64,000 nucleotides of DNA from Saururus chinensis (lineage: Eukaryota; Streptophyta; Magnoliopsida; Piperales; Saururaceae), in assembly GCA_035235625.1 (NCBI GenBank), contig CP141148.1, forward strand, positions 21,639,057 through 21,703,056, read 5' to 3'. Below the pieces are notes generated by a model that was not told where the DNA came from, did not search any database, and was given only the letters and a program-made list of their open reading frames with translations. The position numbers and the translations under genes were made by a program. Shown piece by piece: positions 24,870-36,929 of the stretch (position 1 is its first letter; each line of letters starts with the position of its first letter).

Positions 24870-24974
24870 GATAGGACTGATGACGTATCAGATAGGACTG
24901 ATAATGTATTGGATAGGATTGATCATGTGTTAGATAGGACTAACAATGTGTAGGATAGGACTAGCACATGTCAA
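24870..24974 (+). promoter_or_regulatory. Five phased 21-bp repeats in the LTR promoter
   Basis: GATAGGACTGATGACGTATC-like units start at 24870, 24891, 24912, 24933 and 24954, exactly 21 bases apart, with a partial unit just before. Early units contain TGACGTA (bZIP/as-1 half site). They lie 40-150 bases upstream of the TATA box, as expected for an LTR enhancer. Confidence 0.7.
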
Positions 24975-25016
24975 TCCCATGTGCCACGTGTCAGCCTCAT
25001 GTCTTTCTATTTTGTC

Positions 25017-25024
25017 TATAAATA
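25017..25024 (+). promoter_or_regulatory. TATA box of the solo LTR
   Basis: TATAAATA within GTCTATAAATAGCGTCC. The same context, complemented, occurs at 51776-51783 and 57968-57975 in the LARD LTRs. It marks the likely U3/R border. Confidence 0.7.
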
Positions 25025-26506
25025 GCGTCCAATTTTCGAGTTCTTCGTACTATCCCATGTTCAGAAATTTCTTTTCTTCGTTTCTCACTCATTCTAAGTT
25101 TGATTCAAGCCATTCAAGAGGCATTTTTACATAAATCAAGCGTGTCAGACATCATGGCAGGGCTAATTTTATGGTTGGATACCTCTGAAGGCCCAAAAGT
25201 GGACATCCAAGTGTGTGGCATGCTCATGCAGAGAGTGAGGTAGGGGTTTTTATCCCTTTTTAAGGCATGATTATGAACTTTGGTTGTGTTTTTAACTTAA
25301 TAATTATATGACTTTTGCATGTTATGCGTTATGGTTACTTTAAGTTATGATTTATGATTTTCACACATGTATTCGATTTGTCGAATGATTAATCCTTGAG
25401 ATAGGATATGAATTATATACCGTATGTTTATAATTGTATTATATATATTCGATTAGTCGAATAATTAGCCACTAGAAGCATATATGTTTTATATACTGTG
25501 ATTGTTATGATTATTTCGTATATAATAGTTTATTGCATGTTTATCCATTGAATTTGGTATGAATTATACACGTTGAAGCATGTGAGATATAGACAATCTA
25601 GCTTCCTCACTGCTTTCATTGTGAATGAATACAGTATGTTTGAAAGATGGTTTTAGAGAAATCGTCCTTGTAGAAAGAAGGATTCTCAAGATTATTTTTA
25701 AAAATACATATAAGCATGGTGATCAAGTCAATGAAGCGGGACAAAGAAGAGATAATTGTCTCATTGGAACAAGCAAAAAACCTTTCCTTTATAGTCGTTA
25801 CTAGTGACTCTCTCATAGTTTGTAGAGGTGAAGCTTGGGCTTTTAAAAAGGATAAACATTGGGATAGAATGTTTTAAAAGAAAATTGCCCTTCTTGAGTC
25901 TGGGAACTCTAGAATGTTTTGGTTATGAGTCTAGGACTCAAGATTATGAGTCTGGGACTCAAAAGTGTTTTGGTTATTCGGAGCTATTGTTGGGCGCCTC
26001 GATAGAGCTCCATGGATTAGATGAGGGCACAATTATAATCCAGTTTGGAATCGGATGCACGATACCTTCTTTAGCTTAATGAGCCCCTAACGAAGGGTAA
26101 GACCCCTGATTAGCCCCTAACAAAGGGCACCTATTAAGGCTACAAATGCTAGGGGTAGAGAGTATGATAGGAAAGCTCTCTACTATCTTGATCCTGGTGC
26201 CCTATGAGCACTGGTGGCTCTTCTCTCCACAAGCATGAAGTATTTTGTGAATATCCGTGGAGGAGTAAGAGGTTGCTGCTTTGTACCCGCAGCAAAGTCC
26301 ATAATATGGAGTAGGTGTCTTGGACACTTGTAGCAAGCCGTGAGAGCTTGCAAACCTATGAGCATCTTCGATACATAGGAAGAAGCTCTAGGGGTGGTTT
26401 TCGGTGAGAGACACACTTCGTTTTTTTTTTGAAAAATAGTATATATGATATGTGTTGTGAAACTGCCATGTTTTTACTTATGGCTGATAGTATAAAATCT
26501 CGTACT

Positions 26507-26524
26507 GAGTATTTTAAAATACTC
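26507..26524. repeat. 18-bp perfect palindrome in the LTR
   Basis: GAGTATTTTAAAATACTC equals its own reverse complement. It recurs intact at 54037-54054 in the LARD interior, and a decayed copy is at 31806-31823 in copy B. Looser forms GAGTATGAAAATACTC are at 23293-23308, 26866-26881 and near 32166. Function unknown. Confidence 0.75.
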
Positions 26525-26908
26525 ACTACTCCTTAACCTTGCAGGACCCGTCAAAGCTTAGTGTGCAAGTAGAAGGGCCTACTTGGGAGATGTCGAGATG
26601 ATTTCAAGGATTTTGAACCGCACATAAAAATCACAAGTAAGAACTCTCTTTATTATTTTTCTCTTGGGTGTTTGTACATGGACGGTATTTCTTAGGGAAA
26701 TTACTGTTTTATTATCACTTATGGCTAGTGGCTCTAGTCGCGGGCCTGAGTAAACTCCGATGACATTTTTATTAAAAGAAATTTTATATGCTTCTAAAAT
26801 ACTGGGGCGCGACACCTTCTGCCTTTAATAATAGTATAGAATTCATTGATTATAATTCTCCTTCTGAGTATGAAAATACTCATTTTTTATCTTTTTATCA
26901 TCATATAT

Positions 26909-28845
26909 TGTAACGACCTGACCCAAGCCAGGCCCACAAAATCACCAATAGAAAATTTTCTTTCCTTAAGCCAGGAATCATCATCTGTGTGCGAGAGGTA
27001 CAACGTTCATCTATGCACTATGAAGCTTTTAGGCTTCCCCGTACGTAGACTTAGGTCGTAACGAACACATACACACAACGAAGCTTCATAGTTCATCGTG
27101 TGTAATATACAGAATAAAATATATTATTATAATTAATTTAGATCGGGCCAATGTTGCCTTGCTGTTGGTTGCCTACGTACGTATTGGATATTATTCCAAT
27201 ACAATCGGATCCGAACGTAGTTCTGCCTAATGGCTACTACATACATCAGGTATCACAAAGTCATATACGTATAACATAAGTATCTCTGAATATTTAATCG
27301 GAGTTATACGAAAACCCGATAAAACACCAGCAACACACATCTCGCTCTATCATAGAGCGGGATCAATCACATTCACACGTCTCGCTCTATCAGGGAACAA
27401 GATGAAACATATCTACTTGTCTCATCTACCACTGAGCCAAGACCGAACACACTACATGTCTCTCTCTATCACTGAGACGAGACTGAACACACACATCACG
27501 CGTCTCGCTCTACCCTAGAACAAGACAACACACATCATGGCATATACGCATAGCAAGCATATGGATCATAGCATAGCACACACGCCATTCTATAATTAAA
27601 ATGGGAGATCAGAAATGCTTACTCCCTTTATGTCTTGTAAGGTAGCGGTATTTGGAGTTGCACATATGAGCATCCTCCCCTTCAGATCCAAAGATAGTAG
27701 ACAGAGCTTCCTCTAGCCTCCATACGTTCCTCGTCTTGTACTGAAAGACTATGTATAAATGTTCTCCTTGCCGGAGACTCTTCTCATTTTCTATGCCCGT
27801 GAGCGGCGGACAGAACCTCCCTTACTCTAGATTACTTCTCTTGACGTAGCCCGGCAACTTCGGATAGAACCCCGTCTTGCTTTGAGCCCCTTTTTCTTGT
27901 TCGGTGCTCGAGGATAACGGGCAGAGCCTCTCCTTGTCTATGAGAATTTCCTCTTCATATGGTTGCCAACTCGGAAAACGGGGCCCTCCATCGCGTAGAA
28001 CACACTTGATTTAGTCAAGAATGCCTCTTGAATCAACTAAATCGGAGTTAGGATGGTCAGAAACAAAGAAATCAAAGTTGGTCGGTGCTCGAGGACAACG
28101 GCCAGAACTTCTCCTTGTCTTGGGGCATTTCCTCCTTATATGGACTCCAACTCGAAGAAAGGACCCCTCCATCGCATAGAGCACGCTTGATTTAGTAGGA
28201 AATAGGTCGTGGATGGGCTAAATTGGACTCCTCAGAAACAGGGGGAGAGAAGTTCTGGTCCAAAAATAGGAGAAATGGGGGTATTTATAACCCCCGAGCC
28301 GCGTCGAAACCGCATCGCCGCGCCGCCAAAACTGGCGGTGCCGCTGGTTTCAGGCGGCAGTGCCCATCGAAGCCTTGCGGGTCGCGCCCATCAAAATGCG
28401 ATGCCTGCGGTTTTGCTGGCACGCATTGCATGGCACCGCGCCGGCTGCGTGCTGCGGCGCGCGCCAGTCGAGCGCCATTTTGCTTTTTCTTTATATATAT
28501 ATATATATATTTCAAATGCGCGCAACTTCCTACCCTGGATTTGGATTCGCACATTTAAGGTACCGTTGGACTCGTATTGACGAGCCCTTCGATACAAAAC
28601 CACTTAAAGCAATAAATCGTGCTCTTACCAAGTGGGTCCCGCCTATATTACACATTTTCCCCAAGGTCGTAACTTCCGGTCCTGACCTCCGTTTCACGCG
28701 TTCTTCGAATCGTTACGCTAGTTTCTTTGAGCTCTACTAAAATACGAAGGTTTCAACCTCTAAAACCCTCTAAAACTCATCGAAAGGTTATCTAATTACT
28801 TCTAAACCCGTAGGCTAAACATAATTAGAAAAGCGGGGTGTTACA
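26909..28845 (-). mobile_element. Solo LTR inserted in copy A after duplication
   Basis: On the plus strand it runs TGTAACGACCTG ... GGGGTGTTACA and is flanked by TATAT (26904-26908 and 28846-28850). Copy B has TCATATATTATGGGG at the matching place (about 32203-32217), the uninterrupted target. Sequence blocks such as CGTAGTTCTGCCTAATGG and CGAATATTTAATCGGAG-like motifs match the LARD LTRs in the same plus-strand order, so it belongs to the same family and is read on the minus strand. A minus-strand TATA box lies at 28282-28289, with a GC-rich leader beside it at 28295-28480. Confidence 0.9.
28282..28289 (-). promoter_or_regulatory. TATA box of the minus-strand solo LTR
   Basis: Plus-strand TATTTATA, that is TATAAATA on the minus strand, in the same relative place as the TATA boxes of related LTRs. 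Confidence 0.55.
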
Positions 28846-29476
28846 TATATTATGGGGTTTCTACAGGTCCTAGATCGAAATCTCCCTAGACTGGACTCAT
28901 ACTTTCATTGGTGGACCAATCTCTGCTGGCTCCATATTGTTTTGTCACAACCTAATATTTCAATTTGAATATTTATGTATTGGGAGAGAGGAGAGATGAA
29001 TATGTGATCTATTTTTGGACTTGTATATGGGACCATATACTTTTAACTATTGTGAGACTTGTACTCAGTAATGCCTAAGATATATATGTTTTTGTGATAA
29101 AGCCCATAGCCATGACTTTTTATTTTGTATGTTTTGTTTCAATTCATGCCTAAGAGTGTTTGATGTGGACTGTCAATGATTCGAAAAGAAAATTTTATGT
29201 TAAAAGGATTTGAGTACGATGGCTTGATTATGGAAAATGTTTTCACAAATTTCAGATTTCTTCAATTCTGACAAGTATGTGACCGGCCAAATAAAGTTTT
29301 TATATAATATATTTTTTTCTTACAAAATTTCTACAAAGCACCCCAAAATTCATTACTGATTATAAAGCTTTGAATTAACTTTGTGAGGAGAATTTCAAAT
29401 GGGAGGAGATTTTCCTCACATTGTCATGATTGTGAGTAGCAAAATTTGAATTACAATTTCCCACAATAAAATAAAA

Positions 29477-32400
29477 CAAAGGAAGAGAGATGAAAATGTC
29501 GGTACCTCGAGGAGTTGCTTGTCGCCGCATTTAGTTCTGTAAGTTGTCAGAGGAGAAGGTTGTCACATGAGAAGGCCTTGGCTGAAGATGGCCATTGGAG
29601 ATGTTCCTGGTAGACTGAAACTTTGAACAAAAACAAATCTTCTTGAACACTAGCACAATTGGCCTAATAGTTGTTCACTGATTTGGGGCTGTTGGCATTA
29701 TACAGAGGGAGAGCTGGAGGGATTCCTACAAGGAGGAGTTCCGGTTGGGAAGGACTGTCCTCCCCTCCAGGAGAGATTCCTACTAGAGGAGTTATGGAAT
29801 TCCGCACTTGTCTCAAATATCCCATCTTCCAAACTCCTCCCCCGTCGCAAATATTCTATTTTCGGAGTTTAATCATGGCTAGTTTAGGTATTATATAAAA
29901 ATCTATGCGGCTTTCTGTAACAAATGTAAATTTTCAGTATGATTTTCTCCCTCTAATAAAGCTATTTTATAATTTTTTAATAATTTTAAATTATTTAGAG
30001 GCAATTTGGTGGTTTTTCTTATGGGTGTGTTAGAGCTAGGAGAGGCGAGCATAACAATTCAAAGAATACACAAAACGGAGGTCAGGAGAAAAAGTTATGA
30101 CCTCAAAAAGCATGCCACATGGGGGGACCCCACATGAAATGTGAGGGATAACCTACGCATGTGTGGTCTAGTTTCGAATGACTCATCAACATGAGTCCAT
30201 TGGTACCAAGAACATACGATTTTGACTTCGGGGTAGGAAGTTATCGAATTTTAAAATTTAAAAATGAAAATAAAAAGACAACGTATCGGATAAGATTGAT
30301 GACATAGCGGATATGATTGATGACATGTCGGATAGGACTGACACATATCAATCACATTTGCCACATGTTAGCCTCATGTCTATCCATTTTATCTATATAT
30401 AGCATCAAGTTTTCGAGTTCTTCATACTCTCCCATGCTCAAAAACTTCTTTTCTTCATTTCTCACTCGTTCTAAGTTTGATTCAAGTTCTTTTCTTCATT
30501 TTCTGGTTAGATACCTCTAAAGCCCCAAAAGTGGATGTCCAAGTGCGTGGTATCTGGGGCATCATCTTCAAACTTGTGCAGAGAGTGAGGTAGGGTTTTT
30601 TATCCTTTCTTAAGACATGGTTATGAACTTTTGTTGTGTTTTTAACTTAATAATTATATTACTTTTGCATGTTATGCATTATGGTTACTTTAAGTTATGA
30701 TTTATGATTTTTGCACATGTATTCGATTTGTCGAATGATTAATCATTGAGATAGGATATGAATTATATACCGTATGTTTATAATTGTATTATATATATTC
30801 GATTAGTCGAATAATTAGCCACTAGAAGCATATATGTTTTATATATTGTGATTGTTATGATTATCTCGTATATAATAGTTTATTGCATGTTTATCCATTG
30901 AATTTGGTATGAATTATACACATTGAAGCATGTGAGATAGAGGCAATCTAGCTTCACCACTGTTTTCATTGCGAATGAATACAGTATGTTTGTAAGACAG
31001 TTTTAGAGAACTTGTCCTTGTCAAAAGGAGGATTCTCCAGGTTATTTTTAAAAATACGTATAAGCATGGTGATCGAGTCACTGAAATGGGACAAAGAAGG
31101 GGTAACTGTCTCGTTGGAACGAGCGACAAACATTGCCTTTGTAGTCGTTATTAGTGACGTTCCCATAGCTTGTAGAGGCGAGGCGAGGCTAGGGCTTTTA
31201 AAAAGGATAAACATTGGGATATAATGTTTTAAAAGAAAACTGCCCTTTATGAGTGGAACTCTAGAATTTTTTGGTTGAGTTTGGGACTCAAGAGTGTTTT
31301 GGTTGTTCTGAGCTATTGTTGGGCGCCTCGATAGAACTTCGTGGATTAGATGAGGGCACAATTATAATATGGTTTGGAATCGGATGCACGATACCTACTT
31401 TAGCCTGGTGATCCCCTAATGAAGGGCAAGATTCCTAATTAGCCCCTAACAAATGACACTTATCAAGGCTATGCACGCTAGGGTAGAGAGTAACATAGGA
31501 AGGCTCTCTACTCTCTTGATCCCAATGCCCTATGAGCATGGGTGGCTCTTCTCTCTACAAGCAGGAAGTATTTTGCAATGATCTGTGGAGGAGTAAGATG
31601 TTGCTGCTTTGTACCCGCAACAAAGTCAGTAGGATGAAGTAGGTGTCTGTGATACTTGTAGCGAGCCGTGAGAGCTTGCAAACCCTATGAGCATCTTCGA
31701 TATATAGGAAGAAGCTCTAGGGGTGGTTTTGGGTGTGAGGCACACTCTATTTTTATGAAACTGCCATGTTTTTACTTCATGTTTGATAGTATAAAATCTC
31801 CTACTGAGTATTTTAAAATAATTATTAACCCTGGACCTTCCAGGACCCGTAGAAGCTTAGTGTGCAGGTAGAAGGGCCTACTTGGGAGTTGTTGAGATGA
31901 TTTCAAGGATTTTGAACTGCACGTAAAAATCACAAGTAAGAGCTCTCTTTATTATTTTTCTCTTATATATTTATATACGGACGGTAGTTCATGAGGAAAT
32001 TACTATTTTATTATCACTTATGACGAGTGACTCCAGTTGCGGGCGTAGATAAACTCCAATGACATTTTTATTAAAAGAAATTTTATATGCTTCCAAAAGC
32101 CTAGGGTGTGACATCTTCTGCCTTTAATAATAGTATATAGTTCATTGATTATAATTCTCCTTCTAAGTATGAAAATACTCATTTTCTATCTTTTTATCCT
32201 CATATATTATGGGGTTTCTATAGGTCCAATATCGAGATCTCCCTAGACTGGACTCTTACTTTCGTTGGCGGACCAATCTCTATTGGCTCCAATTGTACCT
32301 TTGACTAGATATGATTCCATATTGTTTTGTCTCAACGTAATGTATCAATTTGAATATTTATGTAATGGGAGAGATGAGAACTTGGAAGTATTGTGGGACT

Positions 32401-32813
32401 TACTCGGTAATGCTTAAGATATATATGTTTTTGTGATTAAGCCCGTGGTCATGACTTTTTATTTTGTATGTTTTGTTTCAATCCATGCCTAAGAGTGTTT
32501 GATGTGGACTCTTAATGATTCGAAAAGAAAATTTTATGTTAAAAGGATTTGAGTATGATGGCTTGATTATGAAAAATGTTTTCACAAATTCTGGATTTCA
32601 TCAATTCTCACACGTTTGTGACTGACCAAATAAAGTTTTTATACAACAATTTTTTTCCTTACAAAATTTTCACAAAGCACTCCCAAAATTTATTACTTAT
32701 TAAAAATCTTTGAATTAACTTTGTGAGGAGAATTTCAAATGGGAGGAGATTTTCCTCACATTGTCACGATTGTGAGTAACAAAATTTGAATTACAATTTC
32801 CCACAATATAAAA
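29477..32813. repeat. Tandem duplication, copy B (lacks the second solo LTR)
   Basis: About 3.34 kb, in direct orientation, starting where copy A ends and finishing near CCCACAATATAAAAAAACAA. It keeps the first solo LTR but has an empty site in place of the second. Many small indels separate the copies, so the duplication is not recent. Confidence 0.85.
29916..32113 (+). mobile_element. Solo LTR in copy B
   Basis: Counterpart of 24472-26814. It begins TGTAACAAATG and ends GGTGTGACA. Flanks are CTTTC (29911-29915) and TCTTC (32114-32118), each one change from the CCTTC duplication around copy A's LTR, as expected if the insertion preceded the duplication and both sites drifted. The LTR is about 145 bases shorter than in copy A, partly through loss of promoter repeats (only two or three 21-bp units near 30290-30340). 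Confidence 0.85.
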
Positions 32814-32892
32814 AAACAACATAATTTAATTATTTTTTTTTTACAACTGGCCCTTAAATTAATACGTACTATTTATAAATATAAAAATTATA

Positions 32893-33072
32893 CTTCCCTC
32901 ATTCAATATTAACAGTTATATTTAAAAAAATAACAGTTTTTATTAAATGAGGAAACCCACATCCAAAAAAAGGAAAATAAGCTAATAATATTTTTTAAAT
33001 AAAATAAAATAAAATAATTAATATAGAACATTTTTTTTACTAATTAAAACTATAAATGTAAGACGGAAAGAG
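32893..33072. mobile_element. Stowaway-like MITE, degraded
   Basis: A 180-bp AT-rich element between TA dinucleotides (32891-32892, 33073-33074). The left end reads CTTCCCTCATTC and the right end, complemented, CTCTTTCCGTCTTAC, both recognisable as worn CTCCCTCCGT ends. Confidence 0.6.
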
Positions 33073-33109
33073 TAACTTATTACATAATCCTCCACCCTAA
33101 AAGAGCCGC

Positions 33110-33750
33110 GGAGAGTTTGACTTTAGGTTAACTTTCCAATGTACGATTTACAATTTAGTCCACAAGGGGAATGGGTATTTAGGTGTTCACTTAATTGAAG
33201 TTTTATGTAATAATGTGAATTCTGCAGGGGTATACTTGGTATTTAGGCTCAAAATTAATGGTGTCCGAGGCACTTTGCCACTTTTGGACGAAAATGCCCT
33301 TAGCTCTCCATAAAAAGAGCTGTGGCCAGTTTGACTTTTTCCAACTGGCAAATGACCTTTTATGCCATGCAGGAGTGGGTATTTACGTGGTTATGTAGTT
33401 ACTTTCGCATGAATTATATGTATTTTATAAGGGTATCCCGGGAATTTGGGGTCAGAATTAATGGCATCCGAGACACTTTGCCACATGCGGACCAAACTGT
33501 CCTCTATTCATATCCCTCCTTTTCCTATGCGTTTTGATGTAATTTTGGATAGTTTCCGGGGATATTTAAGGTATGGGATCTTAGTAATTAATGATACTTA
33601 TTGAGGATGAATAAATTTATCACGTTGGACAAAAATGACCTTCATACTTATGTTTCGGTTTTGTACTATGATGTTCGTAATTTAGATTTGTTTTGGGGAT
33701 AGTTTTAGTATTTGCATTGTTATCAGTTGTCAATAATTAATGTGATAATG
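33110..33750 (+). repeat. 640-bp duplicated block, copy 1
   Basis: Aligns in direct orientation with 35370-35990. Each copy contains two degenerate sub-repeats of about 200 bp, with landmarks GGGTATTT(A/G)CGTG, TATAGGGGTAT.CCGGGAATTTGGGG and GACACTTTGCCA. Not obviously coding. Confidence 0.7.
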
Positions 33751-35369
33751 ATGGGTAGTGATTTATTTGATAGGTTGATTTAATGGACGCCATTTTGAGT
33801 TGGATTACATTTAAGAGGGGGGCGTTTCTTGCCTTTAATGAAACATTTTATGCCTTTTAAGTTCCTTTTGTTCGAGTGTTAAATTGTTCATGCCTTTTCA
33901 ACTTCATTCAATTTAATTGGCGCATGTTTTAACCTTCCTTTTCAACTTTGTTCAATGTAAATGGAATTTTACCAAGATTTATGTGATTTTTGGCGTGGCC
34001 CATTTCTAGCACAAATCCTCTCTCACCGCTGCCCCCCGTCTATGACCTATGTGTTTAGTTGCTCTTTTGGTGTTCGGTGGTTGTAATTTTTGCGAGCAAT
34101 GATGGTGTTCCTTGTGACTTCCTGTTAAGTTTATTTTGTTAATGGTAATTCTAGGATTTGGGTTGTATCTTATGATATTTAGTGTTTTTTTGAGTGGTTA
34201 TTTAGAGCTATTGATATATAAGTGTAAGCTTTAAATTTGAAGTGTAGCTATATATTTTTTATGATGAGTCATGTCATTGTTGTGCCTGAATGGTAGTTTC
34301 TATTCAAATATTATTTTCTTGTGCTCATCAGTGATATTGGTACTGTTTTATGTGATCTGCAATATTATAGTTACTAACTGTCGCATTTTGTGGATTTTTA
34401 TTTTGTAGGTAAGTGGAAATTTGGGCCAAAGAAATTATAGTCTTCGTCGTCAAATAATGAGAGGAACCAAACTGTATTCAGCCGTTACCATTTCGTAGTT
34501 GGGCGATTTTGAAACTCATTTATATATGCTCAAATTTGTATAGTTCATGACAACGAATGTGGTATGTAGTTAGTTTTCAAATTTGGAATTATGTTATTTT
34601 TTGTTGTGGTATACATGTAGGATATCGAGCTTTTAGTTTATTGGTTAAAGGTTTCTGATATAGATTTTCCAGGTTATTCATTGCTTTGGTAAGAATTATT
34701 TTTGTTCATATGGCTATTTGGTTTTCCGTGGTGTCTTTCAAATGACGGTGTGCTTCGCTACGTTTTTTACTATGTTTTTTAGATCCACTTTATGAGATGA
34801 TGCTTTGTCTTGCATAATTTGCAGCGTGTTTCAATGCGGTTTTGCCTGTCTTTTGAAACCACATTATGGGATGATGCTTGGTTCAGAAAAGTTGATGTAT
34901 ATTTCATTATGTATTGCATAATTTGTTTATAATAAGATAGGGGTATTATTATATCTGTTGGAGTTTTTTTATATGCTTAGAGTATTTTTTTTATGCAGTT
35001 CTTTTATATGGCTGACATATAAGGATTGTTCTACTTTAGACTTTGAAAATAGAATGCGTGGGATAGACCGTGTATTTTGTAGTTGCTTGTTGCCGAATAT
35101 TGGTATTATGATTGTGATTTTTGATGTTATAGATATATGTTTGATATTATTTTTTCAATTTTTTATGCCATTTTTTGTTAGCATTTGTTGTATACGTTTT
35201 GTCCCTAAAAATTTAAGATGGATATAGTTGATTAATCAGACATGCATACATACATGAATGAAACTCTAACCATTAGATGCATGTTATGGTCATATGTATT
35301 ATGTATGATGGTCAGTGACGTATTGGCTTGGAGCTTCATTTAAAAATTTTCCTCCTCCTCCTCTTCCAC
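33751..35369. other. AT-rich spacer, no gene seen
   Basis: T-rich on the plus strand, with intron-like composition. The 34958-35227 open frame is hydrophobic because of its T-richness and has no motif. Confidence 0.5.
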
Positions 35370-35990
35370 CCGGCGGGCTTGACTTTTGGAAGAGGTGATT
35401 TACAGTTTAAGCCACAAAGGAATGGGTATTTGCGTGTTCTTGTAATTTAAATTTTATGTAATTATTTTTATTCTATAGGGGTATAGCGGGAATTTAGGCC
35501 AAAAATTGATGGTGACCGAGACATTTTTCCAGTTGTGGATGAAAAAACCCTCCGCTATGCATAACAAAGGCCACGGCCAATTGACATTTGAAAACTGGTA
35601 TATGACGGTTTAGTCCACGAATGAGTGAGTTTTTATGTGTTTGTGTAGTTATTTGCCATGCAATTGTAGGTATTCTATAGGGGTATCCCGGGAATTTGGG
35701 GTTAAAATTAATGGCGTCAGAGAGACTTTGCCATAAACGGATGACAATACCCTCTATTCATATTCCCTCTTTTTTCTACGCTTTTGGGTGTAATTTTGGT
35801 TAATTTCGGGGTATATTTAAGTTAGAGGTATTAGTAATTAATGATATGATTTATCACACTGAGTATAAATATATTTATTATGCTGGACAAAAATTTCCCC
35901 ATACTTATGTTTTGGTTTTGTACGATGATGTTCGTAAATTGGATTTGCTTCTGGGGATAGTTTTGGTATTGGTGTTGTTACGGGTTGTAA
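35370..35990 (+). repeat. 640-bp duplicated block, copy 2
   Basis: Second copy of the block at 33110-33750, 2.26 kb downstream. Similarity fades slowly past 36000. Confidence 0.7.
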
Positions 35991-36929
35991 GAATTATTGT
36001 GATCTTTTTGTGTATTGGTTTATTTGGTGGGTTTGTTCAATTAGTATTTGATTGCCCGTTATTATTGTGACACTAATGTGGGCTGTTTTTTATTTGGTAG
36101 GTGGATGTTTTCACACCTCGTTAAGTTGGTTACGCTGTCAAATTTATTTTAATCCTTTGTTATTGGTAGGTGTGTGGCGGTTTTGGATTGTTTACACATA
36201 GTTTCCTGCCTTTTTATCTTCTTACAAAATTATTGCGTTTCACTGTTCTGCCTTTTCGGTTCCCTCCTGTTGTGTCCTTTCGGATTCATTCATGCCATCC
36301 TACTTCGTGGATTTAATTGGGATCCGCTATAGTTTGACCCAGGCCAAATAGATTTGATTTGGATCATTTACATATGTATTTGTTGTTGGGTAGATGGAGA
36401 TTTTAGTTTCAAAATTTGATAGGCGACCCTTTTTTATGTTTCCTTTATCTTCTGTCGGATGAATGCTTTGATTTTTAGGTTCAGTTACCTTTATTATATG
36501 GAAATTCTTTTGGTTTTGGCAGCTTGAGATTTAGGTGAATTGAATCTCGAGGTCTAACTTAGATGTCCTTACTTTTCTTGATTTGATATATTTTCGTGTT
36601 ATTTTATTGGTGCTTAGCATAATTTTTGGTGGTAGTGCAAAGGAAAAATTTTGTCTTATTTTAGTCCTTTCCCGTTATATTCATTTTATGTTTTCATATA
36701 TGAGATTTTTGCTTTAAATTGTTTTGTCACTTTTGTATCGTATTTTATATTTGTAGACAAAGGTTGAGTGCAATATCAAAAATCTCTTATTAATTGATTG
36801 TTTGTAATGAATATGTTTGCACGATATGGTCGTTGTGCGTGGTATGCAATATATTTTATTTATTCAAACTTGTTTTCTTTTAACATTTTAGCATGGAATG
36901 GTTCTTGAAATTTGTCTATGAGTTCCATA
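35991..36929. other. AT-rich spacer, no gene seen
   Basis: T-rich plus strand with no recognisable protein. It may continue the similarity between the two 640-bp blocks at a lower level. Confidence 0.5.

Larger units (their letters stand above)
24472..26814 (+). mobile_element. Solo LTR in copy A (Ty3/gypsy-like)
   Basis: Begins TGTAACGACCGCG, ends GGGGCGCGACA and is flanked by CCTTC on both sides (24467-24471, 26815-26819). TG...CA ends and a 5-bp target duplication define an LTR; no second LTR or internal region lies beside it. The promoter region is visible: five 21-bp repeats, a G-box (24985-24990) and a TATA box (25017-25024). A palindrome GAGTATTTTAAAATACTC lies near the 3' end. It aligns with the minus-strand LARD LTRs from the first bases through the TATA box. 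Confidence 0.85.
24022..29476. repeat. Tandem duplication, copy A
   Basis: Copy A begins CAAAGGAAGAGAGGTG and is followed directly by copy B, which begins CAAAGGAAGAGAGATG near 29477. Apart from the 1.94-kb solo LTR at 26909-28845, the two align over their whole length (24022-24470 with 29477-29915; 24472-26814 with 29916-32113; 26815-29476 with 32114-32813). No gene is recognised in the unit. Confidence 0.85.

Noticed and set aside
28492-28512. TA run inside the solo LTR, and another near 59970
   Set aside because: Short simple repeats with no evident effect on a gene.
28209-28740. Several overlapping open frames on both strands
   Set aside because: GC-rich leader of a solo LTR lowers stop frequency in all frames; no motif is seen and the same region is non-coding in related LTRs.
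34958-36070. Two hydrophobic open frames that look like membrane proteins
   Set aside because: T-rich plus strand gives Phe/Leu/Ile codons automatically. There is no topology pattern and the second frame lies within a duplicated non-coding block.
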